From: Echinococcus granulosus
Lineage: Eukaryota > Platyhelminthes > Cestoda > Cyclophyllidea > Taeniidae
DNA length: 64,000 bases
NCBI RefSeq assembly: GCF_000524195.1
Contig: NW_020170435.1
Location: 304,246 to 368,245 of the forward strand
Reading direction: 5' to 3'
Below the pieces are notes generated by a model. It was not told the DNA's origin, searched no databases, and worked only from the letters and a program-made list of their open reading frames with translations. Positions 1-12,309 of this stretch are shown here, one piece after another. How positions within the stretch are numbered: the first letter of the stretch is position 1; each line of letters begins with the position of its first letter. Both the position numbers and the translations under genes were made by a program.

Positions 1-299
1 AAATGCAAAATGATTTTTTGAAGGATTATAGGATCTGTGAATGGAAAAGTACTACAGATTCACTAGAAGGATCCCACCTCTGGAGGGAAAATTGGCCGCT
101 GCAGTCCCCATGGCGGGGTTATTGCTAGCCCCATTCACAGCGATTGCTAAGACCAAAAAACAGCTACTGCTACCACAAAAGTGCAATTAGCCCAGGACAG
201 ATCAAGTTATTTCAGGCTTTTCAACCAAACCAGTCCTATTTATTCGCTGTAGGATTTAATGCTACAGGCTTGTCGCCAAGATACCAGCGGAAGAATGGC

Positions 300-317
300 T
301 GTCACACATCCGTGACA
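300..317. repeat. TGTCAC/GTGACA hairpin, copy 1
   Basis: Six-base inverted arms TGTCAC and GTGACA enclose a six-base loop. Related hairpins occur at about 1885-1896, 7226-7241, 29956-29971, 30621-30636 and 61097-61113. Such TG...CA palindromes are typical of the termini of some Ty3/gypsy LTR retrotransposons, but no paired LTR or polymerase gene was seen around this copy. Confidence 0.45.
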
Positions 318-1582
318 CACATGCCAGTAAAATTACACTTTCTAAGAAGCATTGCTAAAATCTCAAGAGTAAGATCCACATGAGTCAGACCAAAAAAGCA
401 CATAATATTGAGACTTTCAGGTGATCAGAAAACCTCTCGTAAAGTTCATCGCGGCGACTTGATGTAACTCGTAGACTTGTGAGAGGCAGGCAAGTGTGTG
501 AATTAGAAAGTACAGGTGCTGACACCTCAGTCTAGGAGAAAACACATCTTTTTCCTCTCCCGTCTTCGCAAACCACACCTGAGGTTACCTACTTCACAGT
601 ACCGACATTACGGAAGGTTGCCCAGGAAGCCGTGAGTCCAAAAGTAGTCTACGTGGGTTCAATTCGCCCGTGTCTCTCTTGGAAAAAAATTGTTCGGAGC
701 ATCGGTAGTGTCACCAACTCACACATCAAGAGAATTTATGAAAGCCATTAAGAGTAAGCGGGTAACACAAACCACGCAGTAATAGATGAAAGGGGTTTCA
801 AAGGTCCCGCCATCGGGAAGGCAATATTTGTTGACTAGGTGACTGAAAAAAATTGAGTCGTAATGAGAAGTGGACTTTTACGGTGCAGCTATGGACGGCA
901 AGTGAACATGGCATTGGTGGCCATCACCAAACAATCGGCCAGCCACACTGCTGGGGAGCTCACCGCTCCATCGCTGGGAGATTGCGCGTGCTGGGTGCGA
1001 TTGCTTTATGATTGAAGGGTGGGTCAATCTGACTGGCATTTCTTTCTCCACTCAATGCAACCATGCAAACAAAACTTCTCAGTGTACTCAGAGCTAGTCA
1101 ACCAGTGGGAAGGAAATTCCATTCTCTTTGGAAGAAGAAAACACAGGACCACTAACTCAAGTCTTATCCGTGAGAAGGCCTAGTGCTGCTGCACTTGAGA
1201 ACAGGATGGAAAGGGAGGAAAAAAGGGCGACTCTGTCTCATCCCTATCCTCTGTATTCCACTGATAACATTTCCCCAACCTTAAAGTGATGATTATCCCC
1301 CAGCATTGGATACTGGCATTACAAGATTACATACAAAGTAGGGGAGGGGGTACTGCGTTTTTTCCCTCGATTTCCAATGGGCAGATCGTAGCTACAAATT
1401 AAAAAAAAAAACATTCTACGAAATTTTCCACAGTCGTTCAGTTTATTGCTGAGCAAAAACCACGCAGACTTGTTTGTTTATTTAATAATTACGTCAGGTA
1501 GACATAACGATGGACTTGTAACCTTAGCACTTGCATAGATTAAAACAGTAGAACAGCTGGCAACCTACAAACTACGCTGAGT

Positions 1583-1604
1583 CACACACACACACACACA
1601 CACA
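1583..1604. repeat. (CA)n microsatellite
   Basis: An uninterrupted run of about eleven CA units. Other dinucleotide runs are a GT tract at 6213-6228 and CA then GA tracts at 32251-32342. No gene is associated with it. Confidence 0.9.
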
Positions 1605-2481
1605 ATATATGCGAATCGTCTGCACGATGATAAAAATAAAACCCGCAAAAGATATTTGAAGATGATTACTATAACTTGTTTGTCGCCTATCAAACTTTTA
1701 AAGCCGATAGTGGAACTCATTGGCCTCGATCAAGGGGGTTGTTAGATACACCCCGTTAACATGGAGGCGGATTAGTGACTCTCATGAATCGATCCTTATA
1801 GGCTATCAAACTGGAGACACGATTTAGTGCAAACAGTTATCATAACAGAAGGAGGATATTTACAGCACGAATACGTAACGACACGTATATGTGACACAGG
1901 GCAGAAAACTTATTCTGGGGGTTTTTTTAGGAGGAGCTCAACGGACGCCACAAACTCATGACACCCTCTGTGATGCAATGAGGGGATGGACGTTGAAGCC
2001 GAACGTATGAAGAGAGAAAACCGCCCAAAAACCATATCTCTTGGAAGAGACTGGAGCCCTAGTTGGCTTCGGTGATACTCACGTCAAAATTGAGTGAAGT
2101 GGTTTAGTGAGCGTAAAAAGTGAGTCCGTTGTAGGATACCGACCCACTATAGGCAGTACAAAGAGCAACGACCTATGGATCCATCAAAATTAACGAGGCG
2201 TGCCTACCACTGACGTTAAGAATTAGATGTTTTCAATGCACGACCAAATTTTCTGGCTATTGAGTGGGTTATGAAGTATTGACGCAGACAAATAATGACA
2301 CTCGCAAGGTGAGAAGGGCCATGTATTTGGACCGATTCAACAATGGGTTTTCGACCAACCTTCTAGTGGTAGGAGGGTTCATCAATCATTACGTACGTCT
2401 TTTTAGGGGGAACTCGGTTGTTGTAATTGCATTCCAGTATAAAGGTAAACGAAAAGATTAATGTGAAAAAAAGAAACCTAC

Positions 2482-2937
2482 GGATTCACGGAGACTGGGT
2501 GGGAGAACGGGATGTGCCATAGAGGAAAGATGCTGTTGTTGTTGCTGGGATGGTTCCAGAAGGGGTGGAGGAGGTAGAGCAGTGGCAGTAGCAGCAGGAG
2601 GAGGAGCAGGTGCAGGAGGACCACAACCACTGCGATTATTGGCTTGATGGTGTGTTGGAGGAGGGGCCTGTACCTGACCCTCAGCTCCATTGGGATGGTG
2701 CTGCTGCTGGTGCTGATGATTAAAATCTAACGGTTGTTTCGACGTCGGTTGTGGGGCAGCTAGTTGTGGTTGGGGCTTTATATCAGCAAGATAGCCCGCA
2801 GCGGCGGCGGCCGCTGCTGCTGCTGCGGCAGCTGCAGCAGCCGTAGTCGAGGTCGGATTGGTAGTGGGGGAAGTCTTCTCTGGCAGCAGGTTCATGTGCC
2901 AATTACCACCTCCCTCCAGATGGCACATTCCATTTAG
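2482..2937 (-). CDS. Orphan internal exon, Ala/Gln/Pro-rich, gene not identified
   Basis: A 456-nt block on the minus strand is bounded by a good acceptor (a run ending ttatag before CTA AAT GGA) and a good donor (TCC before gtaggt). It is open throughout and exactly 152 codons long, so phase 0 at both ends. It encodes LNGMCHLEGGGNWHMN, then a run of about 15 alanines, histidine/glutamine-rich and proline-rich stretches and a short poly-Gln tract. This composition is common in the activation regions of animal transcription factors and RNA regulators, but no DNA-binding domain was found in neighbouring frames, so the family is unknown. The rest of the gene would lie upstream (higher coordinates) and downstream, possibly beyond the left edge. 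The alternative is a chance open frame through GC-rich trinucleotide repeats. Confidence 0.5.
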
Positions 2938-5406
2938 CTATAAAGAAGTCAGTAGATCCCGTTAGTAAAATTGCATGGATAAACTGCAGAAACTGACAAT
3001 TCGATTAACCAACCAAGGAGAAGCTGCGAATTCTTAAGTCTACATCCCACCTTCATGAGGTTTATACTTTATGATGGAGTCATGACGAATGACTGGTATC
3101 AAACTCATCGGTCGGTGGCTTTCAGATGAAATAATGCATTTGTCTAGATAAATTCCAGGAAGAGGAACTTAGCAATATTGAAGCACCACAGAGGAATTTA
3201 ACTACTCAGTCGAACTTGTCAGATACTTCACATATTCATCAATGCAGTTATCCAGTAAAATCTGGAAAAACGACCCCGAGAGAAGGAAATAAAACTTTAG
3301 CTGACGCAAATTATGTCAGGTGATCAAAAAAAGTTCACCCCAATTTCGGCACTACTACTACCCCCCACCATAGGCAGGCAATAAATAAAGTACTAATATG
3401 GATCAGAGCTTATAGGTACGTTAGTAGGCCTGACTGTGCCCTCCACCACTTTCCGCCCCTATGATAAAATGTCAGTTGAATCTAGTTAGTCCGCGGGGGG
3501 GTGAGGGGTGGATATAGCACATCTAGAAAGGCCCTCTATTCCTCGAATAATAACTTGTTCTATTACCGACTCCGACTCCGTGATGAGGAATGGACCCTTT
3601 GTGCAGGATCTGGAGATAGGTGAGGGGACATTTGTGGTGGATTACTGGTGGTTATCACTGACTACTCGCCCGGCACACTCATTCCCGGGAGTGGAGGGGA
3701 ACTACAGACAGCTAGGACAAGCCTCTCTGCCTCAGCAGCATCACCAAATTTTGGGAACTTTGGACAACGTTCAACACATGTGATCGAAGCCGGAAAACGT
3801 CAACTAATCGCCCATTTCCAGGAGGAAAATTTGCCATCAAATATGTTGTTTTCATTGCCTGTATTTGTCTGCATGTGTTTGTGTGTAGGAGGAAAAACGG
3901 ACAATTTTCTAAGCGGACATCCCTGTTCCTCCAAATTCGACAAGTTGAAAACGTGATATTTTAGAGAAGACCCCCAAAAAAAGGTGCTAACAACAATAAC
4001 AGCAACAACAATTTTCTATATTGCCGAATGTTTTATTCACATACAAACAACAACCCACGAGGTGGATCAATCAAACAACACCGTGTGAACTGATAGGCAG
4101 GTGGTGGAGAAAATGTATATCGATGGAAAGGTAGAAAATATTTACGTGGATAGAACACACACGCACACATATACACAGTCACGATGGTGTAATGCGTAGT
4201 TTCACAAGTGTACACCCAAAATCCATCACCAACCCTTCCCACGATTAGGGTGAGAGGCAAGCCAAGTAGGTGAACACACAAGAACTTCTTACCTCAACGT
4301 ACTGGCCTGAGGGACTTAGGCAAAAAAAAACCGAAACAGCAGCTAGATGGAGGCATTTCGATGTCATTGGGTTCCGCGCCTGCCCACTATCAATAGGAAA
4401 CCCTCTCTGGGTGGCAACCGGATACTACACCTTAAAGAATTGCTTATTTCATAACAGGAAAAAGTGAAGGTATGCCACCTCCTTAAAGAAAGGAGAGAGA
4501 TCAATGCGCCTCGCAGAGAATGTGACATCCAGAAGTCCTGCCCCTCCTCCTCCCCCTCCCACAACTCGCCCACCCGTCGAAAAAAGCCCTACCACTGAAA
4601 TAAACAGCATTTTCTCTAGGACAGGGCCACACAATGTCCAGCCCATGCTCAGAGACTCGAAGTCCTTCTCTGCGCAAATACGAGATGAATTTGATTTTGT
4701 GAGAGCAAACACACATCCATGATGGGATATTTGCATAAAAACCGTGTTTCAGGCATCTGCCTCAGCAAATAATCAAACCATTTATCACGGTGAAGTCACA
4801 CCGAAAGAGGATGAGAAAGCATGAATAACAAGGTGTGTGGGTGTATGCACGATGGAATCGACGATGCCTTGAAAGAGGCAAAAAGAGTGGAGAAAAAAGC
4901 CTAATCTCCCAGTAAAGGTGATGAAGACAACGATAATGGGCAGCACGCTACACTAGCAAAGTAGTTTACCCCAATCCAGCAGTCAACTTGTGAATAATGC
5001 AGAAAAAAAGGTCGATGGGCTTTTCCTCTCTAAATGGAATCACACAGAGAGAGCGAGCGAGTAAAGAGTAAGCTAGGGGAATATATGTGTAAAAACGCAG
5101 ACCGCATTCTGTAGTCTGTTTTTTTCTGACAGACAATGACATCTAGGACTCTTAATGACAGCTGCGCCAAACTTTAATGCAGAAAAGGGTGTGCCACTAC
5201 CACAACCATTATCACCGCCGTAGGATCATGTAATGGGGAAAAAACCAAAGAGAGCAAGATTAAAACTTCAGCTGAATTAAAACACACTTTCGTAAACTGA
5301 CTGCTGTCACTTAACGAAGAGGAAAAATAATTGAACAGTGTAGTATTGATATTAAGGAGGCAAATGTGTCCCCTTTACCACCTATGCTCCATTGTGGGCT
5401 AACAAG
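2938..5406. other. Non-coding stretch, possibly intron
   Basis: No supported gene. Several short open frames occur on both strands around 3500-4736, including a pyrimidine-rich patch near 4540-4562, but none has a recognisable domain or consistent splice sites. If the exon at 2482-2937 is real, this stretch could be its upstream intron. Confidence 0.4.
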
Positions 5407-5567
5407 TGACAAAGCCACTTCCAAGATCGGTATATCAATATTACGACCCCGTGGATAGCTCTTTTGGCAGTGATAAGCAGAAGCCCATCCTGAAGAGAAA
5501 CAACTTCGATGAAGTGTTTACTGCAGAAGACGAGGCCTTCTTTGGGGACTTGCAACAGAATGTGTGA
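5407..5567 (+). CDS. Possible terminal exon, unidentified
   Basis: After a possible acceptor (gctaacaag, with a branch-like element inside it) 53 codons run to a TGA. The translation is acidic near its end (FDEVFTAEDEAFFGDLQQNV). No upstream partner exon was found. The opposite strand is also open over the same interval (5382-5591), so strand and reality are uncertain. I do not recognise the sequence. Confidence 0.2.
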
Positions 5568-7225
5568 TCTTTGGTCGGTTTCCACTTTCAAACATCAGGT
5601 GGGATCAGATTGGATTGGAAGGGAAGCATCGATGCTTAAGGAAGTGCTTTTAGTATGAACATTAGGCCCTGATATTACCCTCTGAGGTCACTTTCTTCAT
5701 GCCTCCACTTGGATAAAGCAATTTGAATGAAGAAATAAGTCCGGAGAATTATTTTTTATTGCACTTATTCTTAAAAGAAAGGGGACTATTCAAAAGCTAC
5801 GGCCAAATCCGTTAGCGGCAGCGATGAGTGAACCTGATTCAACGTAATTTTATCAACCAGACACCACCCCTAAGCACCACAGAAGGGGGGGGGAAGTGTA
5901 TTTCATAAATATGGCTAAATCACAGGAAATGTAATCGAGAACATGTCGACGTGTGATAACCACTCCAGCTTCACGTTCTGCGCTATGATCGAAAGGGAAG
6001 TTGCTCCACTCAAAGTGACTTGTGCTAATGGTTGAAAGACAGGATATTTCCCCCTCCGCCTCGTCCTCCTCCCCCTCCCATGCCGCTGTTTCGCAAATCA
6101 TCATCAGGTCAACGAGCCAAAAAGTAGGCAGTTAGAAGGCAGCACGTTTCCTAAGACACATTCCCATTCTTCTAGACATGAAAACTAGCTGGACAGGTGG
6201 GTGAACGGGTGCGTGTGTGTGTGTGTGTCTTAGGCCTCCCAAAAGCTTAGATGCATGAGTTTACACGAGAATGGGAGAGAGAGGGAATTAGAACGTCCCA
6301 GCTTCACCCACTATGACTCACGTTATGGTGGTAGCTGTAGTAGCGTTTTGTCTCTCAGTCCACCTAAACACAAAACCACCAAGTGTGATTATAGGCGAGG
6401 CAAGAGCCAAGTCCTGATGGCAAAATGAAGTAGTTCTTGAGTCTCCCATCCTAATGATAACATGCCATTCTGCTCTCTCAACCATCTCCTGTAAGTTGCT
6501 TTCCACGCTAACAATGTTGCCGTTCGCCCGAGCCCGTATATTACGGAAGCATCACTATTGACTAAAGTAATTTAACGCCTAAAAGAAGTCTGCCGCCGGT
6601 AAAACTTTACCTATCGCACCCCTTCTATGCTTCCTACCGCACAGGGCGATTTGACGATGTGTGATGGAGCTCAAACAAAGAACCAAGACAAAGGTAGAGA
6701 GCCTAACTGCTACCCAGGCAAAGAACACATTTACAGAGACTGGTATTACCGCTATACCCCTAGTCCGAATAAAAGCCGAGCCTTGTTTAAGACACTACTA
6801 AATAATTAGTATTTGGCATCCACATTGAAGTGTGAACCGACATGGCTAGGTGTCACGAGGTGGTCGCGGATGACTGACAGTGTAGAATAAATGGCTAAGT
6901 AAGCGCCGAACGCGGAGAGACGCGTGCATATACACAAACTGGGACAGGACATGCACACAAACACACAACCAATAGCACCTAAATATACGGGGTACCAGCA
7001 GCCAAAAACGAGTTTACCAAAAAAACGGATGATAAAACTTCCGCCGCTAACACAATTCAGATGCTACCAGCAATCGCACCACCGAAATGACTAAAGTGTC
7101 CCTCTCCAAGAACACAAACAGCCTGCACCAACTTACCTAGTTGCTTAAATTCATTGGCGATTTGATAAAGCGAATAGGGAACACACGTCATACCAACAAC
7201 GCACGGACTCAGGCAAAAGCGGAGA

Positions 7226-7241
7226 GTCACACATATGTGAC
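7226..7241. repeat. GTCACA/TGTGAC hairpin, copy 3
   Basis: Perfect six-base arms GTCACA and TGTGAC around a four-base centre. It is the closest to a perfect palindrome of the dispersed copies. See the copies at 300, 29956, 30621 and 61097. Confidence 0.5.
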
Positions 7242-7456
7242 CCTTGGTTATGAACGTCTTAAGAATTCATCAAGTTCATTTGCCCCTCGAAGAGAATTGC
7301 GTCTTTTTTGGCAGTATCGATCGAAAGAGGGACACACGTGTGGGATGCATGAGTATGGCACGGGTTATGTGAAACTCCTCCTCCTTCTATGCGTCTTTGG
7401 CCAATTATCTCCTCTCCCACCCACCCACTCACCAGCCAGCTCGTTCGCTGGCTCAG

Positions 7457-7486
7457 GCAAGCAAGCAGGCAGGCAGGCAGACAGGC
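7457..7486. repeat. GCAG/GCAA tetranucleotide repeat
   Basis: Tandem four-base units of the GCAG type with a few substitutions. It lies inside a long spurious open frame (7141-7632) that owes part of its length to this repeat. Confidence 0.7.
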
Positions 7487-10280
7487 TGAAAACCCGCGTG
7501 CTTTGGCTTGCTCGCGGCCGGGACAGTAGTAGAGATTTTCTTTGCTTACAAAAGCAACTTCTTATGGGTAGTTTGAAAGGCACTACTACTTATCTAATTT
7601 GGGCGTTCACTCTAGGAAACACGTTTTATTAGCCAGAGCAATCAAATTTAGTGCATGATACTACACAGCTTTGTAAACATATAAGCGGAGCAACTGTTGC
7701 AAAAATCGAGGTCATTCTAAGGGCACGAGATGAGCAATTTTCGGTTGAGAGCTCTGCTAAGCGCACCCTCAATATAACAGGTAATTTATCGAATACCATA
7801 GGGAGCAATCTGATAAACCGGAAGAAGAAGAAATGACCGCAAAAAGGCAGCCCACCTAGTGTTTGGCGGGGAAGGAAAAGCAAGTTTGCCAGAGGGAGAG
7901 AAAAAAAGGAGGTGTTCCAACATTTGATCCCCTATTTCGCCCGCAACAGCTGATTGGCCAATACCAGCCAATGGAACGAGCCCCTTGTCGCTTTTAGACA
8001 GGTTGACAAACATGCTCTCGCGTACCATCGGCATGAATTAATGCAAATCGACTTGTTTTACCGACAGCCCGAGTGTATGTGGTTGTGCATGCGTTTTCTG
8101 CTATCGCCTTAACTTTGGGCTATGATTGGACACAAAGGTTCTGCATGCCAAAAAAGCCAACGGACCTAGAGGGAGAGACGGCACTAATTAGTGCTTCTCT
8201 AACCACTAATTAACCTCAGATTTTAGGAAGGCATGAAGAGAGCAAAAGTATATCCATCCTAATCGAGTGCCCGGACTCACTGACTCGTTTCATTCTGAAG
8301 CAGTACCACCTCGAAAGGGGCTCGAAGCAAGATCGTCACCGTGGGGAGGTGAAGGGATCTAAAGTCCCTCTTCAAAGTACGTACTCCTTGGGGTACGACC
8401 ACAATTACTGGCTGATAGTAGGGTCGAGAGACGGCTACACGAGGTACTGTGTATGTGACTACCAGGCAGAGGGACTTGATTCCAACATGGCCTTAAAATG
8501 CGCCAGCGTTTTACAATTGCACACAAATGCACACGCACACAAGCACGCATACATGCGTGCATGCATTCATCTACTCATTCAATCTTTTCCTCCATTTACG
8601 GCTGATGGTGGTCCTTACATTGCGGCGGTGCATAAAGCTTTTCCTGTAACTGCTATTAAACAGACCGCCATTGTGCCACTGCATGACTGAGCGCAAGTCC
8701 TATACCCTCATCATCCAGCTAGAACAAGTCCAAATTTGACGTAGACTTCTCACCAATAAAGGACTTTAAATACTGAGTGCTAGCAGGTCCGTGAGGAGAA
8801 TAAAGGCTTAGCTTCTGTCACGAGCCTCTCATCTTCCGGTGTTCAATTTAACGTCCTGAAATATATCTTTGGTCTGGTGTAAAAGCCCTACGGACGATAA
8901 GTCGTCCATCTAGTAACGCTGTCTGCGAGAGTGAAAGTTTTGTAGATAGCACGAGCCTTTCGGCCCTCGGCATTCTGCTGGTCGCTCTCAATTACGACTC
9001 GGTGGAAAGCATAGAGGCAGAAAGCAGCGTGACCGAGCAGATTATGATATTATCACTGCCACGAAGAGGTGAGCAATTAACAAGGGGGAGGTGAGGCTTC
9101 ATTAATGGCAACGAAATAGCAGAAGCAGCAACCGTACGTGACGTGACTATGCAACGTGTGTTTATGTGGGAGAGTGCGCTACGCCACATTCCTATCAAAA
9201 GGGGCAGGAAATGAAACGCGGAGAGCTTCTACTTCTTCACCTCTCTTGTCGCTGTCAGTAGCACATTTATTAACAAAATCCAAAGGCATGAAAACTCAGT
9301 GAGTGCCACCAACACTGCTGTGATAGCGGCCATATCCTACCACGGGTAGATAAAAAAGTGGTCATCTGATATGTGTAGTGTACAAAGATGAAGCAGTGAC
9401 CTCAAAAAGCATATTTCAAAAGAACAATAAGCTGACCTACCAACATCACAGGTCCCTTGATAAATAAAGCTTAAATCAGAAAGTTAGTGTTGAGAAAAAA
9501 GGATTATGTACAAGTTCCTCTTGTAAGATTTACCATTCGCCAATTTAAGAGTACTTTGGGCCTGTTTATCCGGTGCGCAAAATACACACAGATAGAGCTA
9601 ATTGTGCTCTTTAATCCAATTCTAAGTGAAAGCGTGCAATCACCGAGTCAACTAAAAAACTCATCTTGAAGTAGCCCTTTAGGCTATAGAGTCGATGCTA
9701 AGTAGAGGGGATAGGAAAGTGCATAAAAAGCAGCCTCACTAACAGTATTGCAGTGTACCATCGATAATCATAAACCCAACTAACACAAGCATCCGTTTTC
9801 GAACGAAGAGCCACAGACATACATTCTGTCGTTTTGAGTTAACCAATCCGATTGATGCACAAGCAGATGCCACCTCTAACCGTAATATACCAAAGAACTA
9901 ACGTTCAATAAATGCAACATCGAAGCTACACACTCACCCGCCGTTTCATTGGGCGGTATCCGTCGCAGTCAAGATTGGAAATACGGCGACGACTGAGTTT
10001 CACAGCCTCCATAGGCGCCTATCAGTAAATCGGAAGCGCACAGGGCCTGCAAAAAAAGAAGTGGAAGGATAGAAAATTAGGCATCGACAGTGTACAATCA
10101 CGTCTGTGTGTAGAAAATGGATACAACTGTAGGAAGTAATAGCAGGTAAGTGCGCAAAGGCACTGCCAACATACGCGGCGGCGGTGGAGGTAGTAAGCTA
10201 AATCAGCTGATTGTGTTGGCGAAATGGGGATTGGTAGTCGAGTTGAGGGCATCAGCCAATAAGCTGTGCCTTTCCTATGC

Positions 10281-10302
10281 ATACATGCAGGCAGGCATGT
10301 AT
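10281..10302. repeat. Short perfect hairpin in an ATGT-rich tract
   Basis: Arms ATACATGC and GCATGTAT are separated by AGGCAG, followed by a GTAT-type repeat. This is probably a microsatellite-derived palindrome with no known role. Confidence 0.5.
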
Positions 10303-11991
10303 GTATGTATCTATGCGTGTGAAGCAGCTAGCGACGTATTGAATGGGAGACAAAGAAAGAGAGAGGAGGAGATAAAGAGGGAGCATACGGATGCAGACAA
10401 AACGCGTCTAATGTCACAGTAATTACGGAACTGTAAGTCAAAAATACCCCTTGTGTAGTTAACCTCGAGGCTAAAAAGGCAGCACATTTTGAGAACTCAG
10501 AGATACAAATAACCCCACAAATTATGGGATTCATTGCATTAATGATCCAACTAGGCGATTTAAAGGTGCAATAGTGTTAATTCCAAGATTTGTTGCAGAT
10601 TAAGTACCAGGGGGTGTACGAAATGCCGAACGCACATCTTAGGAACAAAACCAAAAACCTGTATTTAGTGAAGAATTCAACATAACAACAGTCTCCACAG
10701 AAAATTGCTTGAGCTTTCCTGCCTAACAATGTATAAAGCAGTGGTTCAGAGAATACGAAGAAACGAATGACGAAAACCAAAACATTGGGAACTATGCCGC
10801 GGAAATTTTGTCAGACCGGTAAACTAAATTAACATTAATTCGTTAAATAATGAAGTAAACACGAAGTAGATCTTGTGTGCAGAAGGTGAGGAAAAAATCT
10901 TCCGTTGAATCAGCTGCAACAATCATTATTGCAGTAAGGCCTTATGTCGACACCCCGTGCCTAACAACGGCTTTAACTTCGGTAGTTAACTAAAAAATGA
11001 AACACCGGACACCTGAGAGTAACCTTAAAACTCGCTCTTGTGAACTTGTTAGTCCATCTGTTTGTCAACAGAGCATATGCGCAAAAGCAGTGATCAATTG
11101 TGTGATGGATATTGTGAAAAAAAAAGGGAAGTAGTATTGAGAAAAACGAAACACCAACCAAACAAGTCGCAAGAAAGCCACAGCTACAGGCGAATCAGTT
11201 CAGTGCTTGCATCATGGCATCACTAGTGAGCGGTCGTGTTAATAGGTTTGAGGCGTGGAAACAGAAAAGAGAAACACAACACCATGGTCACAGGAACAAA
11301 TTACCGGAAACTTATTACATAATTTATGGATTAAAAGAACACCTAACAAGGTGTATCCAAAAGTTATTGCACACCATTTCTCGAAGAAATAAATAAAAAT
11401 CTGCCTGGGTCCTAGTAGCATCTCCTAAGACGCTTACCAAAAAGTCGGGGGTTCCTCAGAACAGGTGCCTCTTGAAAACAAGATAGTAAAAGGGACCAAA
11501 AGATATCTTACGCCTGGTTTCCTTGCGAAGTGAATTCCGAAGTCTGAGACAAAGCTTCGACTACGACCCTTACAACTATACCGGCAGTTTGTGTGCCAGG
11601 TAAAACAAAACCATTTACTAATACAATTTTCACACTGGCTTTAAAGTATAAGTAAAAATAGAAGGTTTGTTTGCTAAAGCGTAAATAAACAAATATAGCG
11701 CGTTGGTTTTTGATATTGTGCAATGAGTGGTGTTCTTTTGGAGAGTGGGCGAAATGTCAAGCCGAATGTCTTTCCTATTAACGTCCCTTATTTTCCATTT
11801 TTAGAGCTGTCAGAAAGTTTTTAACCACATTTTGATAAATGGAGCATAGTCTTAATAATACTTTGTTATTCCAATTCTATCCTTCACTTATCATAGATAT
11901 TCGCCGATCTCTCTTAATCCCAATTTAATGCAGGGCCTTAGAAATTCTCGGAGAACCAAAGAAACTACAAAATACAGGTAAATTTTGTAAG

Positions 11992-12309
11992 TTAGTGGGT
12001 TGATTTAAAGCTGATGGTATCAGACGGAGGTACAATGACGGAACCCTTAGTGGCCTGATAACAAAACCGATAATTAAACAAATAATCAATGCATAAATAG
12101 ATTCTTTTCTCTAAACGTCGATTTTTACCTGTCACAACATATTTAGTGTTGTTGGAATCAAAGCTGCTATTAGACGCCGACAGGCAACGGATTTGCGTGC
12201 AAGCGAGATGTCTGAGTGCAACGTAACTTCCCATCTCAACGGATCTACTAAATATAGGTTCGTCCTGTTTTGAAACTTTATTAGAAGAGGGTAATGTCCT
12301 AGCCATCAC
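11992..12309 (-). CDS. Weak candidate small gene
   Basis: An open frame of 105 codons on the minus strand. The part from an internal methionine (MGSYVALRHLACTQIRCL) is rich in Arg, Leu and Ser and lacks acids, like a mitochondrial presequence. A possible donor follows (gtgacaggtaaaaat contains two GT choices), and a possible acceptor (gttatcag) precedes the last 20 codons in the same frame. It could be a two-exon small mitochondrial protein or a chance frame. No family was recognised. Confidence 0.2.
   Translation of the reverse strand: MMARTLPSSNKVSKQDEPIFSRSVEMGSYVALRHLACTQIRCLSASNSSFDSNNTKYVVTGKNRRLEKRIYLCIDYLFNYRFCYQATKGSVIVPPSDTISFKSTH

Larger units (their letters stand above)
1..2481. 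other. Non-coding stretch, no gene recognised
   Basis: I see no reading frame here with a domain or convincing exon boundaries. It contains a short CA microsatellite (1583-1604), a hairpin of the TGTCAC/GTGACA type at 300-317 and a degenerate copy near 1885-1896. The sequence is of mixed composition and frequently stopped in all frames. It may be intron or 3' flank of the minus-strand gene whose exon lies at 2482-2937. Confidence 0.5.

Noticed and set aside
7141..7632. 163-codon plus-strand frame
   Set aside because: It passes through a GCAG repeat, has no domain and no initiating ATG in good context, and its composition changes abruptly; most likely chance.
8349..8690. 113-codon plus-strand frame
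   Set aside because: Contains a CA/CG alternating repeat and shows no recognisable family or splice support.
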